64,000 nt of DNA. It comes from Papaver somniferum. Taxonomy: Eukaryota > Streptophyta > Magnoliopsida > Ranunculales > Papaveraceae. The stretch is taken from NCBI RefSeq assembly GCF_003573695.1, contig NC_039365.1, positions 78,445,082 to 78,509,081 on the forward strand, read 5' to 3'. This document shows, one piece after another, positions 36,284-45,860 of the stretch. The position numbers and the translations under genes were made by a program. The notes under the pieces are model-generated. The model made no database searches, had not been told where the DNA came from, and saw nothing but the letters and a program-made list of their open reading frames with translations. Positions within the stretch are counted from its first letter, which is position 1. Each line of letters starts with the position of its first letter.

Positions 36284-37361
36284 CTTTTGGTAATCATTGC
36301 AAAGAACCTCACCCCAATACAAGAATAACGTCAACTTAGGGTTCTGAAAGAGCACAAAACGGCTATTGGTTGGACAACTGCCAACATCAAAGGCATTAGT
36401 CCATCCATATGCATGCATAGAATCCTAATGGAAGATGATTTCAAGCTGGTACGTGAACGTAGGCTTAACCCCCCCAATGATGGAGGTCGTGAAGAAAGAT
36501 ATCCTCAAATTGCTAACTGTGGGGGTAATTTACCCAATTTCTGATAGAAAATGGTTTAGCCCAGTTCAAGTGGTACTTAAGAAATCAGGTGTTACTGTTG
36601 TTAGAAATCAAGATGATGAACTTGTTCCTACAAGAGTTCAAACTGGATGGAGAGTTTGGATAGACTATATAAAGCTTAATACAACAACCCGAAAGGGTCA
36701 CTTTCCTTTGAATTTCATTTATCATATGTTAGAAAGGTTAGCGGGACATTCACATTATTGCTTTTTGGGCGGTTATTCAGGCTACAATCAGATTGTTATT
36801 GCACCGGAGGATCAAAAGAAGACTACTTTCACTTGTCCTTTTTGTACGTTTGCCTATAGAAGAATGTTGTTTGGTCTTTGCAATGCGCCTGCCACTTTTC
36901 GGAGGTGCATGGTTAGTATATTTTTTGACTACCTGGAACATATCGTTGAGGTATTTATGGATGATTTTAGTGTTTATGGTGATTCATTTGATTTTTTTTA
37001 ACGAAATCTTGAACTTGTGCTTAAAAGATGCATAACACTAATTTTGTTCTTAATTGGAAGAAATGCCACTTTATGGTAAACCATGGAATAGTGCTCGGTT
37101 ATATTGTGTCCTCTAAAGGGCTTGAAGTTGACAAAGCAAAGATAGACTTAATAAGAAACTTACATTATCCCACTTCGGTGAGGGAAATTCGCTCGTTTCT
37201 TGGTCATGCAAGTTTTTACAGGCGGTTTATCTAGGAGTTCTCCAAAATCTCAATGCCGATGTGCAAATTGTTGCAAAAAGAGTTTATTTTTGACTTCAAC
37301 AAGGAATGCAAGGATGCCTTTGATAAATTCAAAGAATTGTTGACAACTGCACCATATTGGA
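36284..37361 (+). pseudogene. Athila reverse transcriptase
   Basis: In broken frames: LTPIQE and KTAIGWT, KGISPSICMHRILMEDDFK, then from 36435 PPMMEVVKKDILKLL, GWRVWIDYIKLN, CFLGGYSGYNQI, FGLCNAPATF and the catalytic box FMDDFSVYGDSF (FMDD at 36954-36965). A frameshift near 37000 is followed by FVLNWKKCHFMV, KGLEVDKAKIDLI and REIRSFLGHASFYRRF (37028-37234). Stops near 36300, 36330, 37000 and 37234 make it non-functional. The order and motifs are those of Athila-lineage RT, which copies element RNA into DNA. It is separated from its RNase H by the insertion 37383-38159. Confidence 0.9.
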
Positions 37362-37382
37362 GTTTACCATGAATTAATATGT

Positions 37383-38159
37383 TGTTAACAGGAGGGAAGA
37401 AAATGATACGAGGAGGAAAACATTTGCGGTGGAATTAAATTTTTAAATTTTGTAGGAAAAAGGATTCAACGAATGTTGATTTGATCAAATTAATCTTTAC
37501 ACGTCAAAATTTGTTAACCTTTCACTGACTCCTGATCATATTGTATGACCTATACCTCCATTCCTCTTGATCTTTTTTCTTTTCAGAACTGTTGGTCATA
37601 ATGCAACGATTTAAGGCTGTCAAAAACTGAAACCATTAAGGATGAAAACTATGTTAAACGATCAATGATTTGATAACAGTAAACAAACAATTTAATTTTT
37701 GCTTATACAATCGAAACCCCTCCATGGAGGATATTTTTAAACCTGTAATCATTCGATTCTTCTTTATTAATTGGTTTGATGTAATGAAAAATGGTGATTA
37801 TTCAGTTGATCGTGATTTGCTGCATCATATTTCTCTAGCCAACCAATTTTCTCAACATCCATTTGGATTTGTATATTGCTTTTCTATTTGATTCAATTTG
37901 TAATGATTAAAATCAAGATTCAATCTGGTTGACGGGTACTTTGCAAACTGATTAGGTTGATGAAGATTTGAAGTAGGGAAAAAATTTCTTGAGTGTTTTT
38001 GGGGTCACTTAGTTAGAGAATTTAACATGGTTATCAAAAAAAAAATAATTGGTGGACAGATTCATTTTGGTCAATTTTTTACTCCTAAATTAATAAGCTT
38101 TTATTTATTCCGCCCAAGATGTTTCCCTCTTCGTATCATTTTCTTCCGTCCTATTAACA
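37383..38159. mobile_element. 777-bp DNA transposon or MITE with long terminal inverted repeats
   Basis: The left end TGTTAACAGGAGGGAAG and the complement of the right end TGTTAATAGGACGGAAG match, and the similarity continues (gaaaatgatacgargagg, then aaacat) for roughly 55-60 bp. It splits the Athila RT and RNase H. TGAATTAAT is present on both sides (37370-37378 and 38167-38175), but 4 bp on the left and 7 bp on the right separate it from the inverted repeats, so the TSD is uncertain. Long inverted repeats and a possible 9-bp duplication would suit a Mutator-like element. The internal ORF 37670-37891 has no recognisable transposase. Confidence 0.75.
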
Positions 38160-38515
38160 TGACTCTTGAATTAATGTGTGATGCAAGTGACTATGAAGTT
38201 GGAGCCGTTTTAGTTTAAAGAGTGGACAAGCTGTCTCATGTGATTTATTATGCATGTAGGACCCTAAACGATGCACAAATCAACTATTCTACCACTGAGA
38301 AAGATTTTTTGGTTATAGTGTTTGTACTAGAAAAATTTAGATCATATTTGGTGGGTTCAAAAATGGTTGTGTACTCCGATCATGCAGCACTTAGGTACCT
38401 ATTAAAGAAGAAAAAAGCTAAGCCAAGACTTATACAGTGGATACTACTATTGCAAGAATTTGATTATGAAATCAAGGATAAAAGAGGTGTTGAAAATACT
38501 ATTGAGATGCAAGCA
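38160..38515 (+). pseudogene. Athila RNase H
   Basis: Reads ELMCDASDYEVGAVL, a TAA stop, then [68 protein letters not shown] and DKRGVENT. The acidic residues (DASDY, the Glu of STTEKD, the Asp of YSDH) are present. It would remove the RNA template during reverse transcription. Directly after GVENT the frame runs into foreign protease-like sequence instead of the Athila VADHLSRL. Confidence 0.88.
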
Positions 38516-38816
38516 ACTGATCCAATGGTAGTCAGAGTTGCCAATGGAGACAAAACTTTAAGCAAGGGAATTTGTCCACTAGTTACTTGGACCATGCAGA
38601 GCCACAAATTTATGGAAAATCTCAGAGTACTTCCACTAGGGGATGTGACGTTGTGTTGGGAGTAGACTGGCTAAGAACTTTAGGTGATGTAATTTTTAAC
38701 TTCTCTAAGCTGTGTATTTCTCGACCAATGGTAATTCCCTTGCTTAAACTCAATACAGTGGATACTAATATTTCTCGACCATTTGTTGTATCTGTTGCTG
38801 AAGGGTAGATCTGAAA
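38516..38816 (+). pseudogene. chromovirus-type protease fragment fused to the RNase H frame
   Basis: [19 protein letters not shown], then [18 protein letters not shown] and, after a one-base shift, [20 protein letters not shown], are the C-terminal half of a chromovirus (Ty3/gypsy) retropepsin, a lineage different from Athila. The first part is in the same frame as the upstream RNase H (open frame 38222-38665). The frame then goes on with SRPMVIPLLKLNTVD to a stop at about 38806, which I do not recognise. It marks the left part of an insertion of about 1.65 kb that ends near 40163. Confidence 0.7.
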
Positions 38817-40163
38817 TGGTACCACATGTCTGCCACTTAAGGTGTTGCTTGAGATTAGATGGCCCCATAAGATACTCAACAATCTTAGAACGAGGCCACA
38901 CTACATCTGTCATTTCCACCCCTTTTACAAGAAACTCTTCGCAGTGAGAACAAAATTATTTACTACCACGGGCTGTAGAGCTAGGTTCTTATGGTAGCCA
39001 AGTGAAAAACCAAGTGAAAACCCTACCACGTGCTATACTCCACAAACTGAGATTAAGCCAGCATAATCCGATCTCCTGCTGCAAAGACTGATGACCCAGC
39101 TTGCTGGTACAAAGAGAAAGAAACAAAAAATTACAGGTAGGTCGCTTGGGAATAACCTGAGATGTATGTAAACCACCTCCCATCTGGAAGAGTAGAGCAT
39201 TACAGAAACTGTATCCACTACTATGATGTAGTTGGTCGAATAATTCTCTCGCAGTACTAGCTGCATGATGGCCTGCCACTTGAAGTAGCAACCTAGACCA
39301 TAGAATTGTACCATGTTGTGACCTTTTATGCAATAACTTGCAAACAGCACCGGTCTCAACCAACATAATTGCAATCGATCCTTCCAATTCATGAATGCTA
39401 AGGGAGTGCCTGTTCACCAGTTTATTGGTCAAACTCGCATTTGAAGCATTCCTTAAACCTCTAGAGTACCATTTGTATTTCCATCTCAAAAAGTCCACTA
39501 ACATATGTAAGTATGTAACTTGGATCTTAGAATGCCCAACACGACAAGACGTGTATAGATAACTGCAACTCGAATGCACAACTATCATCATAAGTCCTTC
39601 GTGAATCAGAAACCTCCAAAATATTTCAGAAGTAAGTAATGTAGAGTGCTGAGAAGTACGAATTCTTGTAAGAAATAAACGAGTGCTAACATTTGTGGGA
39701 ACTGAGAATATAAGCACTGAAAATATTCGAAACTCTTTCGAAAGAATCTGGTGCACAACACCGTCTTGTCTGGGAACTATAATCATTAATAATTTCACAT
39801 AAACAACCATTGCAGGAGAGAATTCAAATTGGTTAATCCTTCCCACCAGTACACCATTTGCATCCATTGGAATACGAATCCCAGTTGCAGATAACATATT
39901 ACTCCACCAACCATTTTAAAACAACTTGAAATTCCACCTCAAGTACTCAATCCATGACAACACAGTTAGAATTTGAATCATCTCAAGCAACGCACATTGA
40001 GCTGTAAAAGAAAAAAATTCTGCTTCCTTCGTATCAAGCACTAGAGCATACCTGTTATGTGCCTTGCTAATGCTCACCATTCTGGCCAACAAAGAATCAA
40101 AATTTTATTTCTGGTTGAAAAATCAGCAACCAATTTCCATAGTAGACTCGTTGACATTTTCTT
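38817..40163. other. unassigned insertion between Athila RNase H and integrase
   Basis: A 302-codon open frame on the minus strand (38989-39897) is among the longest in the window, but I see no domain in it, it is antisense to the Athila element, and its composition (many Ser/Leu/His and scattered Cys/Trp) does not look like a conserved protein. The plus strand is full of stops. At the right border AGTAGACTCGTTG is present twice (40141-40153 and 40164-40176); this sequence encodes the SRLV that should follow RNase H, so it may be a target or repair duplication. Confidence 0.45.
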
Positions 40164-41538
40164 TAGTAGACTCGTTGTTTCCGAAGAAGAACTTCCTTTA
40201 CAAGATCGTTTTCCATATAACAATTTTTCTCACTTGAAGATTCAACACCTTGGTACGCGGATATAGTGAACTACTTGGTTATAAGACAAGTACCTAGTAA
40301 AATGTCTAATTTTCAAAAGCTCAAGCTTAAGAAAATAGCCAAGCAGTATGTGTGGGATGAGCCATACTTGTGGAAATACGGTTCTGATCAAATCATCCGC
40401 AGGTGCGTACCTAATTATGAATTTCAATCTATTCTTACTTTTTGTCATACTTATACATGTGGTGGTCACTTTGGTTCTAAACGTACCGTTTTTAAAGTAC
40501 TTGAAAGTGGCTTTTATTGGCCTACCCTATTTGAGGATGCATATATTTTTTGCAAATCTTGTGATAGATGTCAAAGAACGGGCAATCTAGGTGCTCGAAA
40601 TCAAATGACACTCACACCAATTCTTTCTGTTGAAGTATTTGATGTGTGGGGAATTGATTTTATGGGTCATTTTGTTAATTCTAACGGAAAATTTTATATA
40701 CTTCTTGCTGTGGATTATGTTTCAAAATGGGTGGAAGCTAAAGCCACCCCTACTAATGATTCTCAAGTTGTTTGTGAGTTTGTGAAGGAATATATTTTTT
40801 CTAGAATGGTACACCAAGAGTGGTTATCAGTGATGGAGGCTCACATGTTCAGAAATCCTTTCATGCTATACTCAAGAAGTACAAAATAACATACAAGGTT
40901 GGTACGTTGTATCGCCCACAAACTAGTGGGCAAGCCGAAATTTCAAACCATGAGATTAAATCCGTTCTTGAGAAAACCGTAAACACTACACGAAAAGATT
41001 GGAGTTATAGGCTTAACGATGCGCTTTGGGCATATAAAACGGCGTACAAAACACCTATTGTATGTCTCCATATCGGTTGGTCTATGGCAAAGCTTGTCAT
41101 CTTCCGGTTGAACTTGAACACAACGCATATTGGGCGATAAAGATATGCAACACGGATTATGACAATACGGGGAAATAAAGGAAGTTACAACTTAACGATC
41201 TAGAGGAGATACATAATGATGCTTACGAGAGTTCTCGTATATACAAGGAGAAGACGAAAATTTTCCACGACAAGATGATTTCTCGAAAGAATTTTGTTGT
41301 GGGACAAAAAGTTATTTTATTTTATTCTGGTCTTATACTATTTCCTGTTAAGATAAGGTCCAGATGGATTGGACAGTATGTTGTTGCTAACGTTTATTCT
41401 CATGGCGCGGTTGAAATTTCTAGTCTTAGAGATGGAACAAATCTAAAGCTGAACGTTCATAGATTGAAGCCATATTATGAAAGCATTGCTTATATGGATA
41501 TGGATGTGCAAGAATTTCGTGATTATCTCCCTCTGTAG
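40164..41538 (+). pseudogene. Athila integrase
   Basis: Starts with the linker SRLVVSEEELPLQDRF, then (from 40266) the HHCC zinc finger (CHTYTCGGHFG ... CKSCDRCQR), and the catalytic core: first Asp in GIDFMGHF (40656-40658), second in ISDGGSHV (40832-40834), Glu in PQTSGQAE (40937-40939). The Asp and Glu are 34 residues apart, one fewer than the usual 35. A frameshift lies between the first and second Asp (about 40810-40830), with stops near 41140-41200. The C-terminal part 41275-41538 (VGQKVILFYSGL, FPVKIRSRWIGQYVV, KLNVHRLKPYY) is the GPY/F-like module. It would insert element DNA into the genome; this copy cannot. Confidence 0.9.
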
Positions 41539-43850
41539 GAGTAATTGAAGGAATACCAAGTCGGACTGAGGACATTAAACTAAGCGCTACATGGGAGGAA
41601 ACCCATTGATTTTGTATCTCTATTCCTTTTGTTTTTAATTTTCTTAGTTTCGCATATCATATCTTGCATTCACATCTTAGATTTTACGATGTCCACTCTA
41701 TAATGAAAGTTTTGATGATTTCTCGTCAGAAAATTCTTTTTTTTTTGCTAAGTCCAATAGTTTATTAAGAAAAAAAAACATAATTACAAGAATTACAAAA
41801 CAGGGGGCACAAGCCCCCCTAACCCCCATAAACCAAGGGGTTGAACAAAATAAAATTCCCTAAAAGCCAAAAAAGCTCAAGAGACTCGTAAATGAAAAAT
41901 CATTAAGAAAAAAAAAGACTAAACGCCTATACTTTTACACCATTGAGTTCCAGCATACACTTTTCTCTAAAAGAATCAATTTCAGTGAAATCTTTCTTGA
42001 AATTCTCATCAGTCATGAAATCAAGCGCCTCCACCTCCTCCTTTGTTAATTTAGTGCCACTAGCACTAACATAAATTTGATTCTTTTTTTCTTCGTTGGA
42101 GTCTCCATTCTTATTGGTTGATATTGTATTTCTTTGAAATACTCCTTATGAAAATCTAAATCCTTCAAAAACTTTTGTTGAATATCAAATGTTTTCGTCA
42201 GAAAATTCTGACTGCATAGTTGTCACGAAAATAGCTCTCGAGACTTCATACGGAGTCCATTTGAGTGTTTTACCCCAACTTTTAAAGAGGATAGACTCAC
42301 CTTTATTTTACAAAAAGAAAATCTGAATTCAGAGTCTATTAAGTTGGAGCGATAGGCCTGCACATTTGAGTTTCAGTATTTTTCCAAAACTTTTTCAGAT
42401 TGCATGACTGTCAGTCTGGAGGCCATAAAAGTCAGACCGTTTATAGAAACACTGTACTCTTTTGACACCTAAACTTTCGTTTAGGATGTTTTCCTAGGTC
42501 CCTACCCATTTGTACAGTTTTCGAGTTTTTCAGGACAGTTATATCAGAAACAAGAATTCCAGTTTTGAACATTGAGGACAATATTGAGTTTAAGTGTGGG
42601 AGAGCATTTAGTATTATACTATATGCATATACACATAAAAAAAAATCATACTCTTTGATTTCTTGCATCCTTGAGACTTCATCTATTGGAGTTAATTATG
42701 AGCTATTTAGGATGATACACTAAACCTTTTTAGGTTGAAACAGTCCTTACAGTTACAGATTGAGTTCCACTTTATCGTTCTAAAATCCTTAAATATATAC
42801 GTTCATAATTGAATGCGAAACTCAGATGCTAGAAATGGAATGGTAGTCGTTTGAAATATTCATCCTCGCAAATAATCATTACTGATTACTTTCTTTTTAT
42901 TTTTGCAGTTATATGTTTCTCTAAAGTAATTTGGTGGGATCCTGATACTTGCCTGGATAATATAGCAAGGTAATCATTGGTTGAGTATATAAAAGCCCCA
43001 TAGACAATTGTCTTACACTCATAAAGAGTGAGTCAAAAAAAGAAAAAGGAAAAAAAACATATATAAGGCTCCTCTTCATTTATCGACATTAATAATTTTT
43101 TGATAGGTCCGGAATTGCGGACTAATCATGTAGTCGATGAAAAAAACTATCATCATTATATAGCAAGTCAAAAAGCCTATTGATGAGGTTCTCGACACTT
43201 GGATAGGAGTATGTGTGAAACGGTGTCCCTGTCTCCGTCGCCTTAACAAGCGTGGAATGCAGGATCCAAGGCAACCATCACATACTTGCTGAAAAGGGCC
43301 ATGCACTTAAAGTATCTAATCATATGGTCGAGTTAAATGGGTGATTCTCTCAACTATTACGCTATAAATAAGAATCCTTTGACGACATTCATACAAGTAT
43401 TGTGGGTAACTTTAGTCAACATTTGCACACTTCACTTTTCTATTTCCATTTTCTTATGTATCCATGTGATTTCAGTATGCGAGTGTTGTGGCTAACGTTG
43501 ATGACTATCTTAGTAAAGTTTTGCAATCAGGTTGAATGTCACATGTAAGTAATTGCTTGTGTGTGATGATTGGAATGTATGTGGGATGTTTGCAGCTAAA
43601 GAATATGTGTATGTTGATTATCTTATTAGCTTTGTGTCTATCCTTAGTGGTTCTTCCAAGGAAATAAATTGGAGTAGGTTTTGTGGGTATACCTCTTGTG
43701 AACCCTCACGAGGCTATAACTCGTCCACTATGGATACCTAGGGGTTTAAAGGCATGTTGCATTAGCTAAGTGCAACCGTTTTCTCAACGACATGTATTTG
43801 TTGTATTTAGGATTAGTTTGATTTAGTTTGCTCGAGGACTAGCAAAAACT
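41539..43850 (+). other. Athila post-pol region (no env-like gene seen)
   Basis: About 2.3 kb between integrase and LTR, interrupted by a LINE-like insertion (41738-42194). It contains the tract 'cattgaggacaat...aagtgtgggagag' near 42570-42602 and the block 'cctaggggtttaaaggc' near 43738, both shared with the elements at 1-1067 and 28054-34769. Some Athila elements carry an env-like ORF here; the longest frame is 76 codons, so none survives. Confidence 0.7.
41738..42194 (-). mobile_element. 5'-truncated LINE-like retroposon (457 bp)
   Basis: Flanked by a perfect 15-bp duplication TCGTCAGAAAATTCT (41723-41737 and 42195-42209) with a poly-T at its left end, so on the minus strand it ends in poly-A. 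That is the signature of target-primed (LINE-machinery) insertion. On the minus strand, before the 3' UTR, a frame of about 65 codons reads ...YVSASGTKLTKEEVEALDFM and CMLELNGVKV-stop, apparently the C-terminus of the source protein. Not recognised; could be a LINE ORF1 end or a processed copy of a host mRNA. Confidence 0.85.
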
Positions 43851-43865
43851 AAGTGTGGGGGAATT
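43851..43865 (+). other. polypurine tract of the Athila element
   Basis: AAGTGTGGGGGAATT lies directly before the LTR start TGATAAGTGC, preceded by the block 'ctcgaggactagcaaa' seen at the same place in the left-edge element. Confidence 0.85.
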
Positions 43866-45230
43866 TGATAAGTGCATAATTTATATGATTTTAGTGTCCA
43901 TTCAATACTTGTTTTAGCTATTATTTTTGCATATTTTCATATTATTGCTCTTGTTTGCTCTTATTTGTATCTATTAGGTGAATCATCCAAAAAGGAGCTA
44001 CAAAGTGCTGAAAGATCTAAGAAGTATTCCAAGTATCCAAGTGCCCAAGTCCAAGAGAAGTGGAAGAAGTGCACGAAAAGGAGCAAAACATTCAAAATCA
44101 AGAGATGGGCCAAAGACCGAGATTAATTCATTTAAATTCAGGATTTATTTTCCTAATTTTGAATAGAATTGAAAGAAGAAAATACTGCAAAAAGAATGAG
44201 GTCATTCGGAGTTCGGACGAAAAAGTTGTGGGCAAAACAAGATTTTTATTGAATACGGAAAACAAGCAAGTATGCATACGGATTTTCAGTATACGTACGG
44301 GTATGCATACTTATTCCCCTGGATTTTAACTGAAATTCAACTATGCATACGGGTATGCATACCATGGAAGGCCAAAACTCACGGTTACGGTCCTTATTTC
44401 GTATTTTCGGGTCGGGTTCTTGAACCAAACTAGATACTTGAAGGCCAAGCAATGTAAACCTATAAAAGGATGTATTAGGTCATGAATGAGAGATGATCAA
44501 GAGGTCACGAAATTGTAAGGTTTGGAGAGAAGAAACTACACATAGAGCGAAAGCTAGAGTTTTAGAGCGGTTCTTCAATCGTAACGATATCTCTTAACTT
44601 TTGGCCAACTAAATTTATTTGTTGATTTAATCTATGGATAGTATTGAGTTAGGAGATAAGAAATCATCGAATAACTTGTACATAAGTAGAGAACATGAGA
44701 CCTTACAGAGGGATTTTGTGGAGCGATTATGTGTATAAACAACACTAAAAAGTGGACCTTGATCTAAGAGTATAACTAATAGTATCAACCTATAAATTCA
44801 CAAAAGATAAAGCATTCGATCAAATTACACCTTGAGTGATCTACTACTAGGTGGTTTCGACGAATAGAATCTGGTAGGCGAGAACTTCTATATCCAATGA
44901 TATAAGAAATTTAGGGTATAACACTGATCTAGCTATTATTCCACGGTTGGTGATAATCTATGATCAACGACGAGTAGGAAACTATAATAACTCATTGACC
45001 GGTTTATTAACGAAGAAGGATTCCTCGATCATATCTCTCTCTATTGATTACAATTCAACTTTATTTTCTTTGATTATTTTTTTTTAAATCTAAAACAAAA
45101 CCTCCCTTTGTGACACTTTGACAATTAAAACTCACTGCTCTTCGTGGGAACGATCCTTACTTCCATTATATTACCAGTTAATTGTGTGAAAATAAGATTA
45201 TTAATTTGATTGCACTTACGACAGCCGTCA
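43866..45230 (+). repeat. 3' LTR of the Athila element (right end approximate)
   Basis: Starts TGATAAGTGCATAATT. TATA box TATAAAAGG at 44461-44469. Near the 3' end 'cttcgtgggaacgatcc' is typical of Athila LTRs, and the last likely base is the CA of 'acagccgtca' at 45230. The 5' LTR is missing, so the right end cannot be confirmed by comparison or TSD. U3 carries GTATGCATAC-type motifs (44270-44362). Confidence 0.75.
44461..44469 (+). promoter_or_regulatory. Athila LTR TATA box
   Basis: TATAAAAGG lies about 600 bp into the LTR and about 100 bp after the ATGCATAC motif cluster; it is the likely U3/R promoter. Confidence 0.55.
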
Positions 45231-45860
45231 TGATCCAACCACGATCCCTATTGTTTCCCAACCTATGGAATGTGATTATCCTTACTACAATGTGGCTGCC
45301 AGTAAAGAATAGTTGAAGATACAACTTAACTTATGTATTGGCTTAATCGGAAAATAGACGCTATACACTTAGGTGTGCGTCAGAAAAGGTAGAAGGACAC
45401 AATGTTTGGATTGAGTCCAACTATAAATGCTGATGGGAATTCACAGTCTTCCGATTCTACCAGAAGCAACAAATCATGGCACGAGAGTGATACAATGGTG
45501 GGAGAAACACAAGTATGACACAATACTTCACCACAAGTGCGGCACAATACTTCACCATAAACTGTGCTTATATCTCAACCCCAAGTAATTTACCCAGATG
45601 CTAGGTGCATTTCATCATCATTCCCGTCCCTCAACCAAAATGATGCTTGCTACAGTGTCACACCACCACAATAACAAACATCTTATATGTTTGGAGGACC
45701 GAGTGATTTTCAATCGCCTAGTGTTCTCAATCAGTTTTTTATTCAAATTTATCAAATATGTTGGCAAGTGGGGATATCTCAGGTCCTGGAGAATGGCTGA
45801 CTCCATGTCTCGAAGATAACGATGAGCGACGTTAGAGATTGTAATTTTTAATTCTGCTAT
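45231..45860. other. unassigned spacer between two elements
   Basis: About 630 bp between the Athila LTR and the next element. A short direct repeat 'cacaatacttcacca' occurs at 45517 and 45543. The beginning can be read as SQPMECDYPYYNVAASKE, then stop, possibly a retroelement coding remnant. GCTAT at 45856-45860 is the target-site duplication of the next element. No gene is supported. Confidence 0.4.

Noticed and set aside
43076..43306. env-like gene after Athila integrase
   Set aside because: Only short frames, no signal peptide plus transmembrane pair; treated as non-coding post-pol region.
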